From contig DJEP01000126.1 of NCBI GenBank assembly GCA_002431915.1, positions 1 through 19,953 on the forward strand: a DNA stretch of 19,953 nt, written 5' to 3'. Numbering within the stretch: position 1 is the first letter of the stretch; each line of letters opens with the position of its first letter. This DNA is from Lachnospiraceae bacterium UBA5895. GTDB lineage: Bacteria; Bacillota; Clostridia; Lachnospirales; Lachnospiraceae. This document shows, one piece after another, positions 1 to 6,589 of this stretch. The notes below the pieces were generated by a model, which was not told the origin of the DNA, did no database searches, and was given only the letters and a program-made list of their open reading frames with translations. The position numbers and the translations under genes were made by a program.

Positions 1-38
1 GGCTTGAAAAAGCCCTGAAGGATTATGGTGTCCTGTAG
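1..38 (+). CDS. dapA: Dihydrodipicolinate synthase, C-terminal end only (probable)
   Basis: Only the last eleven codons are inside the window. They read L-E-K-A-L-K-D-Y-G-V-L followed by TAG at 36-38. A tail of this kind (L-K-x-Y-G-hydrophobic) is usual for 4-hydroxy-tetrahydrodipicolinate synthase in Clostridia, and dapB follows about 100 bases later on the same strand, the standard dapA-dapB order. DapA condenses pyruvate with aspartate semialdehyde, the first step committed to diaminopimelate and lysine. The identity rests on this short tail plus context, so it is probable rather than certain. Confidence 0.6.
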   Translation, partial: LEKALKDYGVL

Positions 39-67
39 GCTGGAAATTAAAAGTGAGAGTGGAAGAA

Positions 68-105
68 TCCCGCCTGTGAAATTTTTGTCATAGGCGGGAA
101 TTTTT
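68..105 (+). terminator. Stem-loop with T-run between dapA and dapB
   Basis: A 12-bp stem (68-79 with 88-99, one G-T wobble) closes an 8-base loop and is followed by ATTTTTG at 100-106. This is the form of an intrinsic terminator. It lies 30 bases after the dapA stop and about 20 bases before the dapB ribosome-binding site, so it either ends dapA transcripts, lowers dapB expression by partial read-through, or acts as an attenuator. No good promoter is visible between it and dapB, which favours partial read-through. Confidence 0.7.
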
Positions 106-136
106 GTAAAAAGAATAACAGATAGGAGAGAAGAAA

Positions 137-901
137 ATGGTAAAAGTAATCATGCATGGATGTAACGGTAAAATGGGACAGGTGATCAGCGGACTGATCG
201 CAGCGGATCCCGATGTTGAACTCGTGGCGGGAATCGATGCCAGAGATGACGGACACAATCCCTATCCTGTATTCACAGATATTACCAAATGCGATGTGGC
301 AGCAGACTGCATCATTGATTTCTCCGCGGCAGTGGCAGTAGACGGGCTGCTTAATTACTGTGTGGAGAAAAAGATCCCCTGCGTCCTGTGCACCACCGGT
401 CTGTCTGAGGAACAGCTGTCAAAAGTGGACGAAGCTTCTAAAAAAGTGGCAATTTTAAAATCCGCCAACATGTCCTTAGGCATCAACCTGATGTTAAAAC
501 TTTTAAAAGAGGCATCCGGAGTATTGGCAAATGCCGGCTTCGATATCGAGATCGTAGAGAAACACCATAACCTCAAAGTAGATGCACCCAGCGGTACCGC
601 ACTGGCATTGGCAGATTCCATCAACGAGGAATTTAACGGCGAATACGAATACGTCTACGACCGCAGCACCCGCAGAGAACGCAGACCCAAGAAAGAGATC
701 GGTATCAGCTCCGTCAGAGGCGGTACCATCGTCGGTGATCATGATGTGATCTTCGCTGGTGCGGACGAAGTTGTAACCTTCTCCCACACCGCATACTCCA
801 AGGCAGTCTTTGGCAAAGGCGCCATTCAGGCTGCCAAGTTCCTGGCAGGCAAGCCCGCCGGCATGTATAACATGTCGGATGTAATCGATGCAGCGATATA
901 A
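137..901 (+). CDS. dapB: 4-hydroxy-tetrahydrodipicolinate reductase
   Basis: 254 residues, slightly shorter than the E. coli type and normal for Firmicutes. It makes the NAD(P)H-dependent reduction that yields tetrahydrodipicolinate in the diaminopimelate/lysine pathway, in the cytoplasm. The N-terminal nucleotide-binding loop GCNGKMG is at residues 8-14. The catalytic segment EKHHNLKVDAPSGTA is at 141-155, with the proton-donor histidine pair (143-144), the lysine at 147 and the substrate-binding PSGT at 151-154. The start is supported by AGGAGAG about seven bases upstream. It follows the dapA end and a stem-loop on the same strand, consistent with a dapAB unit. The strand-shadow reading frames over it have no recognisable features. 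Confidence 0.97.
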   Translation: MVKVIMHGCNGKMGQVISGLIAADPDVELVAGIDARDDGHNPYPVFTDITKCDVAADCIIDFSAAVAVDGLLNYCVEKKIPCVLCTTGLSEEQLSKVDEASKKVAILKSANMSLGINLMLKLLKEASGVLANAGFDIEIVEKHHNLKVDAPSGTALALADSINEEFNGEYEYVYDRSTRRERRPKKEIGISSVRGGTIVGDHDVIFAGADEVVTFSHTAYSKAVFGKGAIQAAKFLAGKPAGMYNMSDVIDAAI

Positions 902-926
902 TAAAATTTGCAAACTTTTCAATAAA

Positions 927-1088
927 CCAGCAGCTAGACTGAGTGTAAGAATAAGCAGGCCGTAAGCAGACGTCGGTACTTAGCGAGGGTATTTTCCTCG
1001 CTTATGTACCGCTACGATCTGCGACATGAGCGCATCGTACTAAAGTACGAGCGTGCCGCGTTTCTTATACTCAGGTGAAGCTGCGTGG
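927..1088. repeat. Large nested inverted-repeat element between dapB and fbp
   Basis: About 160 bases fold on themselves at several levels. Outer arms CCAGCAGCT (927-935) and AGCTGCGTGG (1079-1088) pair with one bulge. The next arms, CTGAGTGTAAGAA (939-951) and TTCTTATACTCAG (1062-1074), pair over 13 positions with one wobble. Inside, arm one runs 966-1022: GCAGA with TCTGC, CGGTAC (974-979) with GTACCG (1006-1011), AGCGAGG (982-988) with CCTCGCT (996-1002). Arm two is CGTAC-TAAA-GTACG (1036-1049). The whole makes a branched structure filling the gap up to the fbp ribosome-binding site. It may be a dispersed palindromic (REP/MITE-like) element, a structured fbp leader, or a terminator region for dapB. 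It has no T-run and no coding content that I recognise. Confidence 0.7.
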
Positions 1089-1109
1089 GGACAGAGAAAG
1101 GCGAACTTC

Positions 1110-3062
1110 ATGAACGAAATGGAACAGAAGGTCCTAAAGACCCTCTCATACCAGTACAAAACACAAGCGGCAGCCTCCACGGAGATCATCAACCTCCAGT
1201 CCATCCTGAACCTCCCCAAGGGCACCGAACATTTCCTCACCGACATCCACGGCGAATACGAACAGTTCAACCACGTCCTGAAAAACGGCTCCGGCTCCGT
1301 ACGCCGCAAGATCGACGAGGAATTCGGCAATACCATCAGCAATAAGGATAAAAAGAGTCTGGCGACCCTGATCTACTATCCCGAAAGCAAGCTGGAAATC
1401 GTAGAGAGAGAAGAAGACAACCTGGAGGACTGGTACAAAATATCCCTCCACCGCCTGGTGCAGGTCATAAAACGTGTCTCCTCCAAATACACCCGATCCA
1501 AGGTCAGAAAAGCCCTGCCGAAGGATTTCGCCTACGTCATCGAAGAACTGATCACCGAGAAGGAAGAAATCCAGGATAAAGAGGCATACTATAACGAGAT
1601 CATCCATACCATCATCCGCATCGGCAGAGCACCGCAGTTCATCATTGCCTTAAGCCATCTGATCCAGCGGCTGGTCATCGATCATCTCCATATCGTCGGA
1701 GACATCTATGACAGAGGTCCCGGTCCCCATATCATCATGGATACCCTGTGCGAGTACCATTCCGTGGATGTTCAGTGGGGCAATCATGACATGGTGTGGA
1801 TGGGGGCTGCGGCAGGAAGCCTGGCTTGCATTGCCAACGTGATCCGCATGTCTGCCAGATACGGCAACCTCGCCACCCTGGAGGACGGCTACGGCATCAA
1901 CCTGCTGCCCCTTGCCACCTTTGCACTGGAGACGTACGAAAACACCAACTGCGATGCCTTTACCATCAAGTTCAACACCGATTACAATACCAAAGACCTC
2001 GGACTGGATACCAAGATGCATAAGGCAATCGCCATTTTGCAGTTCAAACTGGAAGGGCAGCTCATTATGCGGCATCCCGAGTTCCATATGGAAGACCGGA
2101 TGCTGCTGCACCGGATTGATTTTGAACGGAAGATCATTACGTTAGATGGCGAAGAATATCCCATGAAGGATGTGGATTTCCCTACCGTGGATCCGGAACA
2201 CCCTTACGAACTCACCGAGGAAGAGAGCAAGGTCATGCTGCGCTTACAGCAGGTATTCATGCGCTGTGAAAAACTGCAGCGCCATGTAAAATTTCTCTAT
2301 TCCAAGGGCGGCATGTACAAAATCTACAACGGTAATCTCCTGTATCACGGCTGTGTGCCCTTAAATTCGGACGGAAGTTTCATGCAGGTGGAGATCTGCG
2401 GTAAAGAATATTGCGGAAAAGCCCTGTATGACATCCTGGAATATTACGCCAGAAGAGGTTACTATGCTAAAGATACCAAGGAACGTGCCCTGGGACAGGA
2501 TATGATCTGGTACATCTGGGCGGGTCCCGGATCCCCGGTATTCGGCAAGGCAAAGATGGCGACATTTGAGCGGTATTTCCTGGAAGATAAGGAGACCCAT
2601 GTAGAAGAGAAGAACAGCTATTATAAACTGCTGGAGAATGAAGATGTCATCGGTAAAATTCTCGAAGAGTTTGGACTGGACAAGACCGATGCCCATATCG
2701 TCAACGGACATGTACCCGTAGAACAGATCCACGGCGAATCTCCCATCAAATGCGGAGGAAAACTGTTGATCATCGACGGTGGTTTCTCCAAGGCGTACCA
2801 GAAGAAGACGGGAATCGCAGGCTATACCCTGGTATGTAATTCCAGAGGAATGCGCCTGGTAGCCCATGAACCTTTTGAATCCACGGAAGCGGCAATCATC
2901 AAGGAATCGGATATTTTCTCGGATTCTGTGGTAGTGGAGAATTTCCCCCGCAGAAAACTGGTAGCCGATACCGATACCGGCAAGGAGATCCAGGAGAATA
3001 TCTTCTATCTGGAAGAACTCCTGGAGGCTTACCGGGAAGGCACCATCATGGAAGAGGTATAA
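1110..3062 (+). CDS. fbp: Fructose-1,6-bisphosphatase, class III
   Basis: 650 residues from the chosen start. It removes the 1-phosphate of fructose-1,6-bisphosphate in gluconeogenesis; class III is the large type typical of Firmicutes, unrelated to the E. coli enzyme and of calcineurin-like metallophosphatase type. Metal-site motifs are TDIHGEY (44-50), GDIYDRG (197-203), GNHD (224-227), and later NGHVPV and IIDGG. The open frame extends upstream to 1053, but those 19 residues are encoded by the inverted-repeat element, whereas ATG 1110 (MNEMEQ) has a GAAAGG seven bases before it and matches the family's usual N-terminus. It ends one base before the stop of the convergent lipoprotein gene, with no terminator visible between them. 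The 5' half is rich in C-ending codons (ATC, CTC, ACC). Confidence 0.96.
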   Translation: MNEMEQKVLKTLSYQYKTQAAASTEIINLQSILNLPKGTEHFLTDIHGEYEQFNHVLKNGSGSVRRKIDEEFGNTISNKDKKSLATLIYYPESKLEIVEREEDNLEDWYKISLHRLVQVIKRVSSKYTRSKVRKALPKDFAYVIEELITEKEEIQDKEAYYNEIIHTIIRIGRAPQFIIALSHLIQRLVIDHLHIVGDIYDRGPGPHIIMDTLCEYHSVDVQWGNHDMVWMGAAAGSLACIANVIRMSARYGNLATLEDGYGINLLPLATFALETYENTNCDAFTIKFNTDYNTKDLGLDTKMHKAIAILQFKLEGQLIMRHPEFHMEDRMLLHRIDFERKIITLDGEEYPMKDVDFPTVDPEHPYELTEEESKVMLRLQQVFMRCEKLQRHVKFLYSKGGMYKIYNGNLLYHGCVPLNSDGSFMQVEICGKEYCGKALYDILEYYARRGYYAKDTKERALGQDMIWYIWAGPGSPVFGKAKMATFERYFLEDKETHVEEKNSYYKLLENEDVIGKILEEFGLDKTDAHIVNGHVPVEQIHGESPIKCGGKLLIIDGGFSKAYQKKTGIAGYTLVCNSRGMRLVAHEPFESTEAAIIKESDIFSDSVVVENFPRRKLVADTDTGKEIQENIFYLEELLEAYREGTIMEEV

Positions 3063-3063
3063 T

Positions 3064-3495
3064 TTATCTCTGACCGTTTCCTGTGGTGGAAGTGGTAGTA
3101 TTGTTGTCATTACCGTTACCTACCAGATCGTTGGTGATGTCGGAGACTCCGTTCGCGGCATCATCCACGATATTTCCTACCGTATCACCGGCTTCTCCGA
3201 CGGCGTTACCGGCATTGTCTAACATGGAATCATTTTCGGATACGGTATTACCGTTGCCGTTGGTATCGCCCATATTGTCTGTGGCAGCGGTTCCGGTCTC
3301 GGCGGTCTGTGTCGCAGTGCTCTCCTGGGTGGCAGGAGAGGTGGAAGGGGAAGGAGAGGCAGCCATGCTGCCGGAGTTATTGTTGTTTTTGTTATTGCCG
3401 CAGGCGGTTGCCATGCACAGGTAGACCGTGAGGATACCCAGAACCAGTAATTTTTTCCCAATGCGGGAGGTTGTGTTATTTGTTTTATTTTTCAT
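3064..3495 (-). CDS. Small Asn/Thr/Gly-rich lipoprotein, function unknown
   Basis: 143 residues from ATG 3495, chosen because GGAGG (3501-3505 on the complement) lies five bases upstream; the longer open frame to 3753 has no such site and would remove the signal peptide from the N-terminus. Residues 1-32 form a lipoprotein signal: RIGKK, a hydrophobic stretch, then A-T-A-C with the lipidated cysteine at 32. After it comes a low-complexity linker rich in Asn, Ser, Thr and Pro (33-90), then a region of about 40 residues (91-128) with repeated DxxGxxV/DDAANGV-type spacing that could form an amphipathic helix, and a Thr/Asn/Gly tail. Probably anchored on the outer face of the membrane. I recognise no family. 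It is divergent from hisA and converges on fbp. Confidence 0.85.
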   Translation of the reverse strand: MKNKTNNTTSRIGKKLLVLGILTVYLCMATACGNNKNNNNSGSMAASPSPSTSPATQESTATQTAETGTAATDNMGDTNGNGNTVSENDSMLDNAGNAVGEAGDTVGNIVDDAANGVSDITNDLVGNGNDNNTTTSTTGNGQR

Positions 3496-3558
3496 AATGT
3501 CCTCCATTTCAAGATGACCCATTACGGGATATTTATGTCCGAACCACAGTTGGTTGGC

Positions 3559-3587
3559 TTGAAGGTAGTATGTGCGTATGTTAGAAA
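3559..3587 (+). promoter_or_regulatory. Candidate sigma-A promoter for hisA
   Basis: TTGAAG (3559-3564), a 17-base spacer and TAGAAA (3582-3587), with TG one base before the -10 (extended -10). It lies 36 bases before the hisA start in the 128-base divergent region shared with the lipoprotein gene. The hexamers are only partial matches (4 of 6 each), so this is a candidate. Confidence 0.45.
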
Positions 3588-3623
3588 AATATACAAAAAA
3601 TTTGTAAAGGGATGAGGAAGCAG

Positions 3624-4403
3624 ATGGAATTTCGACCCTGTATTGATATTCATAACGGAAAAGTAAAACAGATCGTCGGTGGAAGCTTAAAGGATCTCGG
3701 CGATCAGGCACAGGAGAACTTTGTGTCGGAGCAGGATGCTGCTTTTTATGCAAAATTATATCAAAAAAATAACTTAAAGGGCGGACATATCATTTTACTG
3801 AATGCGGCAGACAGCCCTTATTATGAGGCTACGAAGCAACAGGCACTTTCCGCTCTGCGGGCATATCCGGGTGGTCTGCAGGTGGGCGGAGGAATCACCG
3901 CGGACAATGCGGCGGAGTACCTGGAGGCGGGAGCTGCGGCAGTGATTGTAACTTCCTATGTGTTCCGGGAGGGTCGGATCGACTACGACAGACTGGAAAA
4001 ACTGGTTCACGCTGTAGGGAGAGAACATCTGGTGCTGGATGTCAGCTGCAAGCGTGTGGGAGAGCAGTATCTTATCGTGACGAACCGCTGGCAGAAGCTG
4101 ACGGAAGAGATCGTGAATGAGGCACTGTTTAATAAGCTGTCCGCATATTGCGGGGAATTCCTGATCCATGCCGTGGATGTGGAAGGCAAGGCGCAGGGAA
4201 TCGAACAGGAACTGGTGAAAACCATAGGGAATTATATCGGAAATCCCATCACCTATGCCGGTGGCGTTCACTCCATGGAGGATCTGCTTCTGTTAAAAAA
4301 ACAGGGACAGAACCGGATGAATGTGACCATCGGAAGTGCCCTGGATCTGTTCGGGGGCAGTATGAAATGGGAAGAGGTGCTGGCGGTGTGCAGCGCGTCT
4401 TAA
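3624..4403 (+). CDS. hisA: HisA, eukaryotic (HIS6-like) type
   Basis: 259 residues. Phosphoribosylformimino-5-aminoimidazole carboxamide ribotide isomerase, the Amadori-type aldose-ketose isomerisation in histidine synthesis. It is a TIM barrel of the branch first known from yeast HIS6: N-terminus MEFRPCIDIHNGKVKQ with general base Asp8, GLQVGGGI at 84-91, catalytic-type Asp139 in VLDVSCKR, TYAGG at 210-214, and TIGSALDLFGG near the C-terminus. Standard bacterial HisA (IPAIDLKDG start) differs clearly. Start: ATG 3624 has GAGGAAG just upstream and gives the family's normal N-terminus; the in-frame ATG at 3612 lies too close to its own AAAGG. No other his gene is in the window, so it stands alone, ending at a shared terminator with the cold-shock gene. 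Confidence 0.9.
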   Translation: MEFRPCIDIHNGKVKQIVGGSLKDLGDQAQENFVSEQDAAFYAKLYQKNNLKGGHIILLNAADSPYYEATKQQALSALRAYPGGLQVGGGITADNAAEYLEAGAAAVIVTSYVFREGRIDYDRLEKLVHAVGREHLVLDVSCKRVGEQYLIVTNRWQKLTEEIVNEALFNKLSAYCGEFLIHAVDVEGKAQGIEQELVKTIGNYIGNPITYAGGVHSMEDLLLLKKQGQNRMNVTIGSALDLFGGSMKWEEVLAVCSAS

Positions 4404-4420
4404 TTGAAGCATAAAAATAA

Positions 4421-4454
4421 AAATGCCGCAGGATCTTAAAGTCCTGCGGCATTT
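4421..4454. terminator. Bidirectional terminator between hisA and csp
   Basis: A perfect 13-bp stem (4421-4433 with 4442-4454) around an 8-base loop, GC-rich core GCCGCAGGA, with A-rich sequence on the left and T/A-rich on the right. Set between two convergent stops, it can serve hisA on the plus strand and the cold-shock gene on the minus strand. Confidence 0.9.
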
Positions 4455-4475
4455 CAAATATACAATTTTATATAA

Positions 4476-4676
4476 TTAAAGCTTGGTTACGTTAACAGCC
4501 TGAGGTCCCTTTTCACCGTCTACGACATCAAAAGAAACGGCAGCGCCTTCTTCCAGAGTCTTGTAACCTTCCATGTTCAGTCCGCTGTAATGTACGAATA
4601 CATCCTTGCCGGATTCATCGGAGATGAAACCATAACCCTTCTGATTGTTGAACCACTTAACTGTACCTTTGTTCAT
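4476..4676 (-). CDS. csp: Cold-shock domain protein (CspA/CspB family)
   Basis: 66 residues, the normal length of the family. Cytoplasmic single-strand nucleic-acid binder that acts as an RNA chaperone and transcription antiterminator. RNP1 is KGYGFIS (residues 13-19) and RNP2 is DVFVHY (25-30); the N-terminal KWF and the acidic EEGAAVSFDV segment are also typical. ATG 4676 is chosen over the longer frame because GGAGG (4685-4689 on the complement) sits eight bases upstream and MNKGTVKWF is the family start. Single gene with its own promoter, a hairpin at the start of its leader and a strong terminator. Which paralogue it is cannot be told from the sequence. Confidence 0.96.
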   Translation of the reverse strand: MNKGTVKWFNNQKGYGFISDESGKDVFVHYSGLNMEGYKTLEEGAAVSFDVVDGEKGPQAVNVTKL

Positions 4677-4716
4677 AATAGATACCTCCAAAAATTCTTT
4701 CCTGTCATTTGACTTA

Positions 4717-4739
4717 AAGTAATGTATATAACATTACTT
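4717..4739 (-). promoter_or_regulatory. Perfect hairpin in the csp leader
   Basis: AAGTAATGT (4717-4725), loop ATATA, ACATTACTT (4731-4739): a perfect 9-bp dyad. Relative to the predicted promoter it lies at the very 5' end of the csp mRNA, about 28 bases before the ribosome-binding site. It could be an mRNA-stabilising or temperature-sensitive hairpin, or an operator. It is too A/T-rich and far from any stop to be a terminator. Confidence 0.65.
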
Positions 4740-4749
4740 CAGCAACTGC

Positions 4750-4778
4750 ATCATAGCACAGAGGGTAGTAAAAGTAAA
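4750..4778 (-). promoter_or_regulatory. Candidate sigma-A promoter for csp
   Basis: Read on the minus strand: -35 TTTACT (4773-4778), 17-base spacer, -10 TATGAT (4750-4755). The start point would fall near 4743, giving a leader of about 67 bases that opens with the 4717-4739 hairpin. The rest of 4779-4880 is A/T-rich with no gene seen. Confidence 0.6.
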
Positions 4779-4882
4779 TAGATGATTTGTAAAAATGCAC
4801 AAAAATTTATGGGAAAATCATTCATAAATACGAAGAAATGAAGAAAATCTTGGGAAAATATTACAAAATTGTTAAGAAATGA

Positions 4883-4911
4883 TTGCTGTAAGGGCTTTCC
4901 TGTGGTAGAAT
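4883..4911 (+). promoter_or_regulatory. Candidate sigma-A promoter for the M23-like/bactofilin pair
   Basis: TTGCTG (4883-4888), 17-base spacer and TAGAAT (4906-4911) preceded by TGG, an extended -10. It is 28 bases before the start codon at 4939. The -35 is weak; the extended -10 and spacing support it. Confidence 0.55.
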
Positions 4912-4938
4912 AGTATGATATTTAGCGGAGGTGACTCA

Positions 4939-5664
4939 ATGAAAAGACGTAAACATAAGCGGAGACTGAACCATGTGTTGATTCTTACGTCGGACGCAGC
5001 AGATGCCAATGTAAGGCAGATCAGGGTACGCGCATGGATTGTGGAAGTAGTAGTCCTGGTGTTATGCGTGCTCATCGGCGGCGTGATCGGCTACTTTATC
5101 TACGAAGGACAGCTGTGGGAGAATGCCAGCAGACGGAGCCATGAACAGGTCGTGGCGTTAGAAGAAGAGAACAAGACGCTGACGGAGCAGAACAACAAGC
5201 TGGAAGCACAGGTGACGGAACAGGCAGAAGAAATACAGATCTTAAGTGATACGGTAAGTCAGAAAGTACAGAGCGAGAGCGAACTGTCGGCAGCGTTGGA
5301 GAAGCAGAGCCTTCCCACGGAATTCCCGCTGACAGGTTCCGCATCCATGGAAGAGGCAACGGAAGGTGAGCCTATGTGCATTTTCCATGCATCGGTAGGC
5401 ACTACGGTTGTTGCCGCGGCAAGCGGTACGGTGATTGCAGTGAATGATGATGAGACCTACGGACACAGTGTGTGGGTGGATCACGGCAATGGCTACATTA
5501 CAATTTATCGGAACAAGGGTGATGCAACAGTGACCACCGGGGATACGGTAGTACAGGGTACCACATTATTTGTTATCGGTGAGGATAATGCGGATCTGGG
5601 ATACCAGATGCAGAAGGACGGAAGTTATATCAATCCTATGGATATGCTGGCAATCAGTGGTTGA
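4939..5664 (+). CDS. Membrane-anchored coiled-coil protein with degenerate M23 (LytM) domain
   Basis: 241 residues. ATG 4939 follows GGAGG at seven bases; the frame opens 24 bases earlier without a site. Order: basic N-terminus (KRRKHKRR), one membrane segment (about 31-55), coiled coil (66-122, LEEENKTL type), then an M23/LytM-like beta domain (145-237) recognised from GTTVVAAASGTVIAV, YGHSVWVDHGNGY, GDTVVQGTTL and KDGSYINPMDML. Active M23 enzymes need HxxxD, a YxH histidine and HxH. Here the aligned positions are Glu144, Ile148, Asn192 and Asp219-Leu-Gly221, so zinc binding and endopeptidase activity should be lost. It probably acts as a structural or binding partner outside the membrane, as SpoIIQ-type or EnvC-like LytM proteins do. 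The bactofilin gene follows directly. Confidence 0.85.
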   Translation: MKRRKHKRRLNHVLILTSDAADANVRQIRVRAWIVEVVVLVLCVLIGGVIGYFIYEGQLWENASRRSHEQVVALEEENKTLTEQNNKLEAQVTEQAEEIQILSDTVSQKVQSESELSAALEKQSLPTEFPLTGSASMEEATEGEPMCIFHASVGTTVVAAASGTVIAVNDDETYGHSVWVDHGNGYITIYRNKGDATVTTGDTVVQGTTLFVIGEDNADLGYQMQKDGSYINPMDMLAISG

Positions 5665-5687
5665 TTGCGGAAAGGTTTGGAAGATAC

Positions 5688-6218
5688 ATGTTAGGAAAAA
5701 AGAACGCAGATACAAAAATGAATACACTGATCGGTGCCGGTGCGGAGTTAGCCGGGGATTTCACCCTGGACGGTTCCGCAAGAATCGACGGTAAGATCGG
5801 CGGAAACGTAACGGTGACGGGCAATCTCATCCTGGGAGCGGGAAGCGTGGTCACGGGAGATGTACAGGCTGCATCCGTATTGATCGGCGGAGAAGTGACC
5901 GGTAATATCAATGCACCGGAGAAGGCGGAACTGACTGCTTCCGCGAAGGTACTGGGAGATATTGCCACCAAGGTGATCGTTATTGATGAGCATGCTGTAT
6001 TCCAGGGCAAGATCGATATGAACCAGACAGTTCCCGATAAAAAGGGAAAAAGCAGAACTGCAAAGGCAATACGCGCCGGACGCAAGAGTGCGAAAGCAGC
6101 CATTGCGGAAGCTTTGAAAGAAGTGGAAGAGGAAGAAAAAAGAGAAAATCAGGAAGCTGTTCCGGAAACTGCTCCGGAATCCACACCGGAACCTGCCCAG
6201 AATAAAACAGAAGAATAA
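5688..6218 (+). CDS. Bactofilin family cytoskeletal protein
   Basis: 176 residues. Bactofilins polymerise without nucleotide into filaments through a right-handed beta-helix and position cell-wall enzymes. The helix covers about residues 11-110, with repeated G-hydrophobic-x-hydrophobic rungs (DGKIGGNVTVTGNL, GDVQAASVLIGGEVTG, KVLGDIATKVIVID, FQGKID). After it comes a basic patch (KKGKSRTAKAIRAGRKSAKAA) and an acidic, Pro/Glu-rich tail, the usual disordered end. Start: ATG 5688 with GGAAG just upstream is preferred. A TTG at 5661 would overlap the previous stop and extend the protein by nine residues but lacks a good site. Almost certainly co-transcribed with the M23-like gene 23 bases upstream; genes for M23 proteins and bactofilins are often adjacent in other bacteria. 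Confidence 0.93.
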   Translation: MLGKKNADTKMNTLIGAGAELAGDFTLDGSARIDGKIGGNVTVTGNLILGAGSVVTGDVQAASVLIGGEVTGNINAPEKAELTASAKVLGDIATKVIVIDEHAVFQGKIDMNQTVPDKKGKSRTAKAIRAGRKSAKAAIAEALKEVEEEEKRENQEAVPETAPESTPEPAQNKTEE

Positions 6219-6222
6219 TCAT

Positions 6223-6258
6223 AAAAAGACATTGACGTAACTTCGTCAATGTCTTTTT
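6223..6258. terminator. Bidirectional terminator between bactofilin and yerC
   Basis: A perfect 15-bp stem (6223-6237 with 6244-6258) with a six-base loop; it begins AAAAAG and ends CTTTTT, giving a T-run on both strands. It lies four bases after the bactofilin stop and 11 bases beyond the yerC stop. Confidence 0.93.
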
Positions 6259-6269
6259 CGTTTGGTATC

Positions 6270-6569
6270 TTATGATTCTGACTTTTTCTCCATCCGGTCA
6301 AATACCAGTTCATATCCATCGTTGCCGTAATTCAGAGAACGGTTTACACGGCTGATGGTAGCGGTAGAGGCTCCGGTCTTCTCGGCAATCTCTAAATATG
6401 TCTTACCGTCCTTCAGCATGGCAGCTACTTCAAAACGCTGGGACAGAGACAACAACTCATTGACCGTGCACAGATCTTCAAAGAAACTGTAGCATTCCTC
6501 ACGGGACTGTAGACATAACACTGCATCAAACAGAGAATCCACAGCATCCGTTTTGATTTTTTTATTCAT
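6270..6569 (-). CDS. yerC: YerC/YecD-type TrpR-related regulator
   Basis: 99 residues. Belongs to the TrpR-like family that Firmicutes annotate as YerC/YecD; a small all-helical, probably dimeric DNA-binding protein whose ligand is unknown to me. The helix-turn-helix is at about 57-79 (TYLEIAEKTGASTATISRVNRSL), preceded by the helical NELLSLSQRFEVAAML segment. ATG 6569 (MNKKIKTDAV) is the family start, with AAAGG about 12 bases upstream; the frame runs further up without a better start, although a GTG nine bases upstream is possible. Monocistronic, divergent from the DUF1836 group. A dyad next to its own promoter hints at self-control. It is not evidence for tryptophan control. Confidence 0.9.
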   Translation of the reverse strand: MNKKIKTDAVDSLFDAVLCLQSREECYSFFEDLCTVNELLSLSQRFEVAAMLKDGKTYLEIAEKTGASTATISRVNRSLNYGNDGYELVFDRMEKKSES

Positions 6570-6589
6570 GTTCGACACACCTTTCCATA

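Noticed and set aside
927..1088. Insertion sequence remnant
   Set aside because: No transposase fragment and no clear target-site duplication; at most a small palindromic element.
1053..1109. Upstream extension of fbp (19 residues before MNEMEQ)
   Set aside because: It is encoded by the inverted-repeat element, has no ribosome-binding site and is not part of the class III FBPase N-terminus.
2361..3110. Minus-strand open frame of 249 codons over fbp
   Set aside because: Shadow of fbp; no recognisable domain, and it overlaps the end of the real lipoprotein gene.
3496..3753. N-terminal extension of the lipoprotein frame to 3753
   Set aside because: It overlaps the hisA start on the other strand, would bury the signal peptide, and GGAGG correctly marks ATG 3495.
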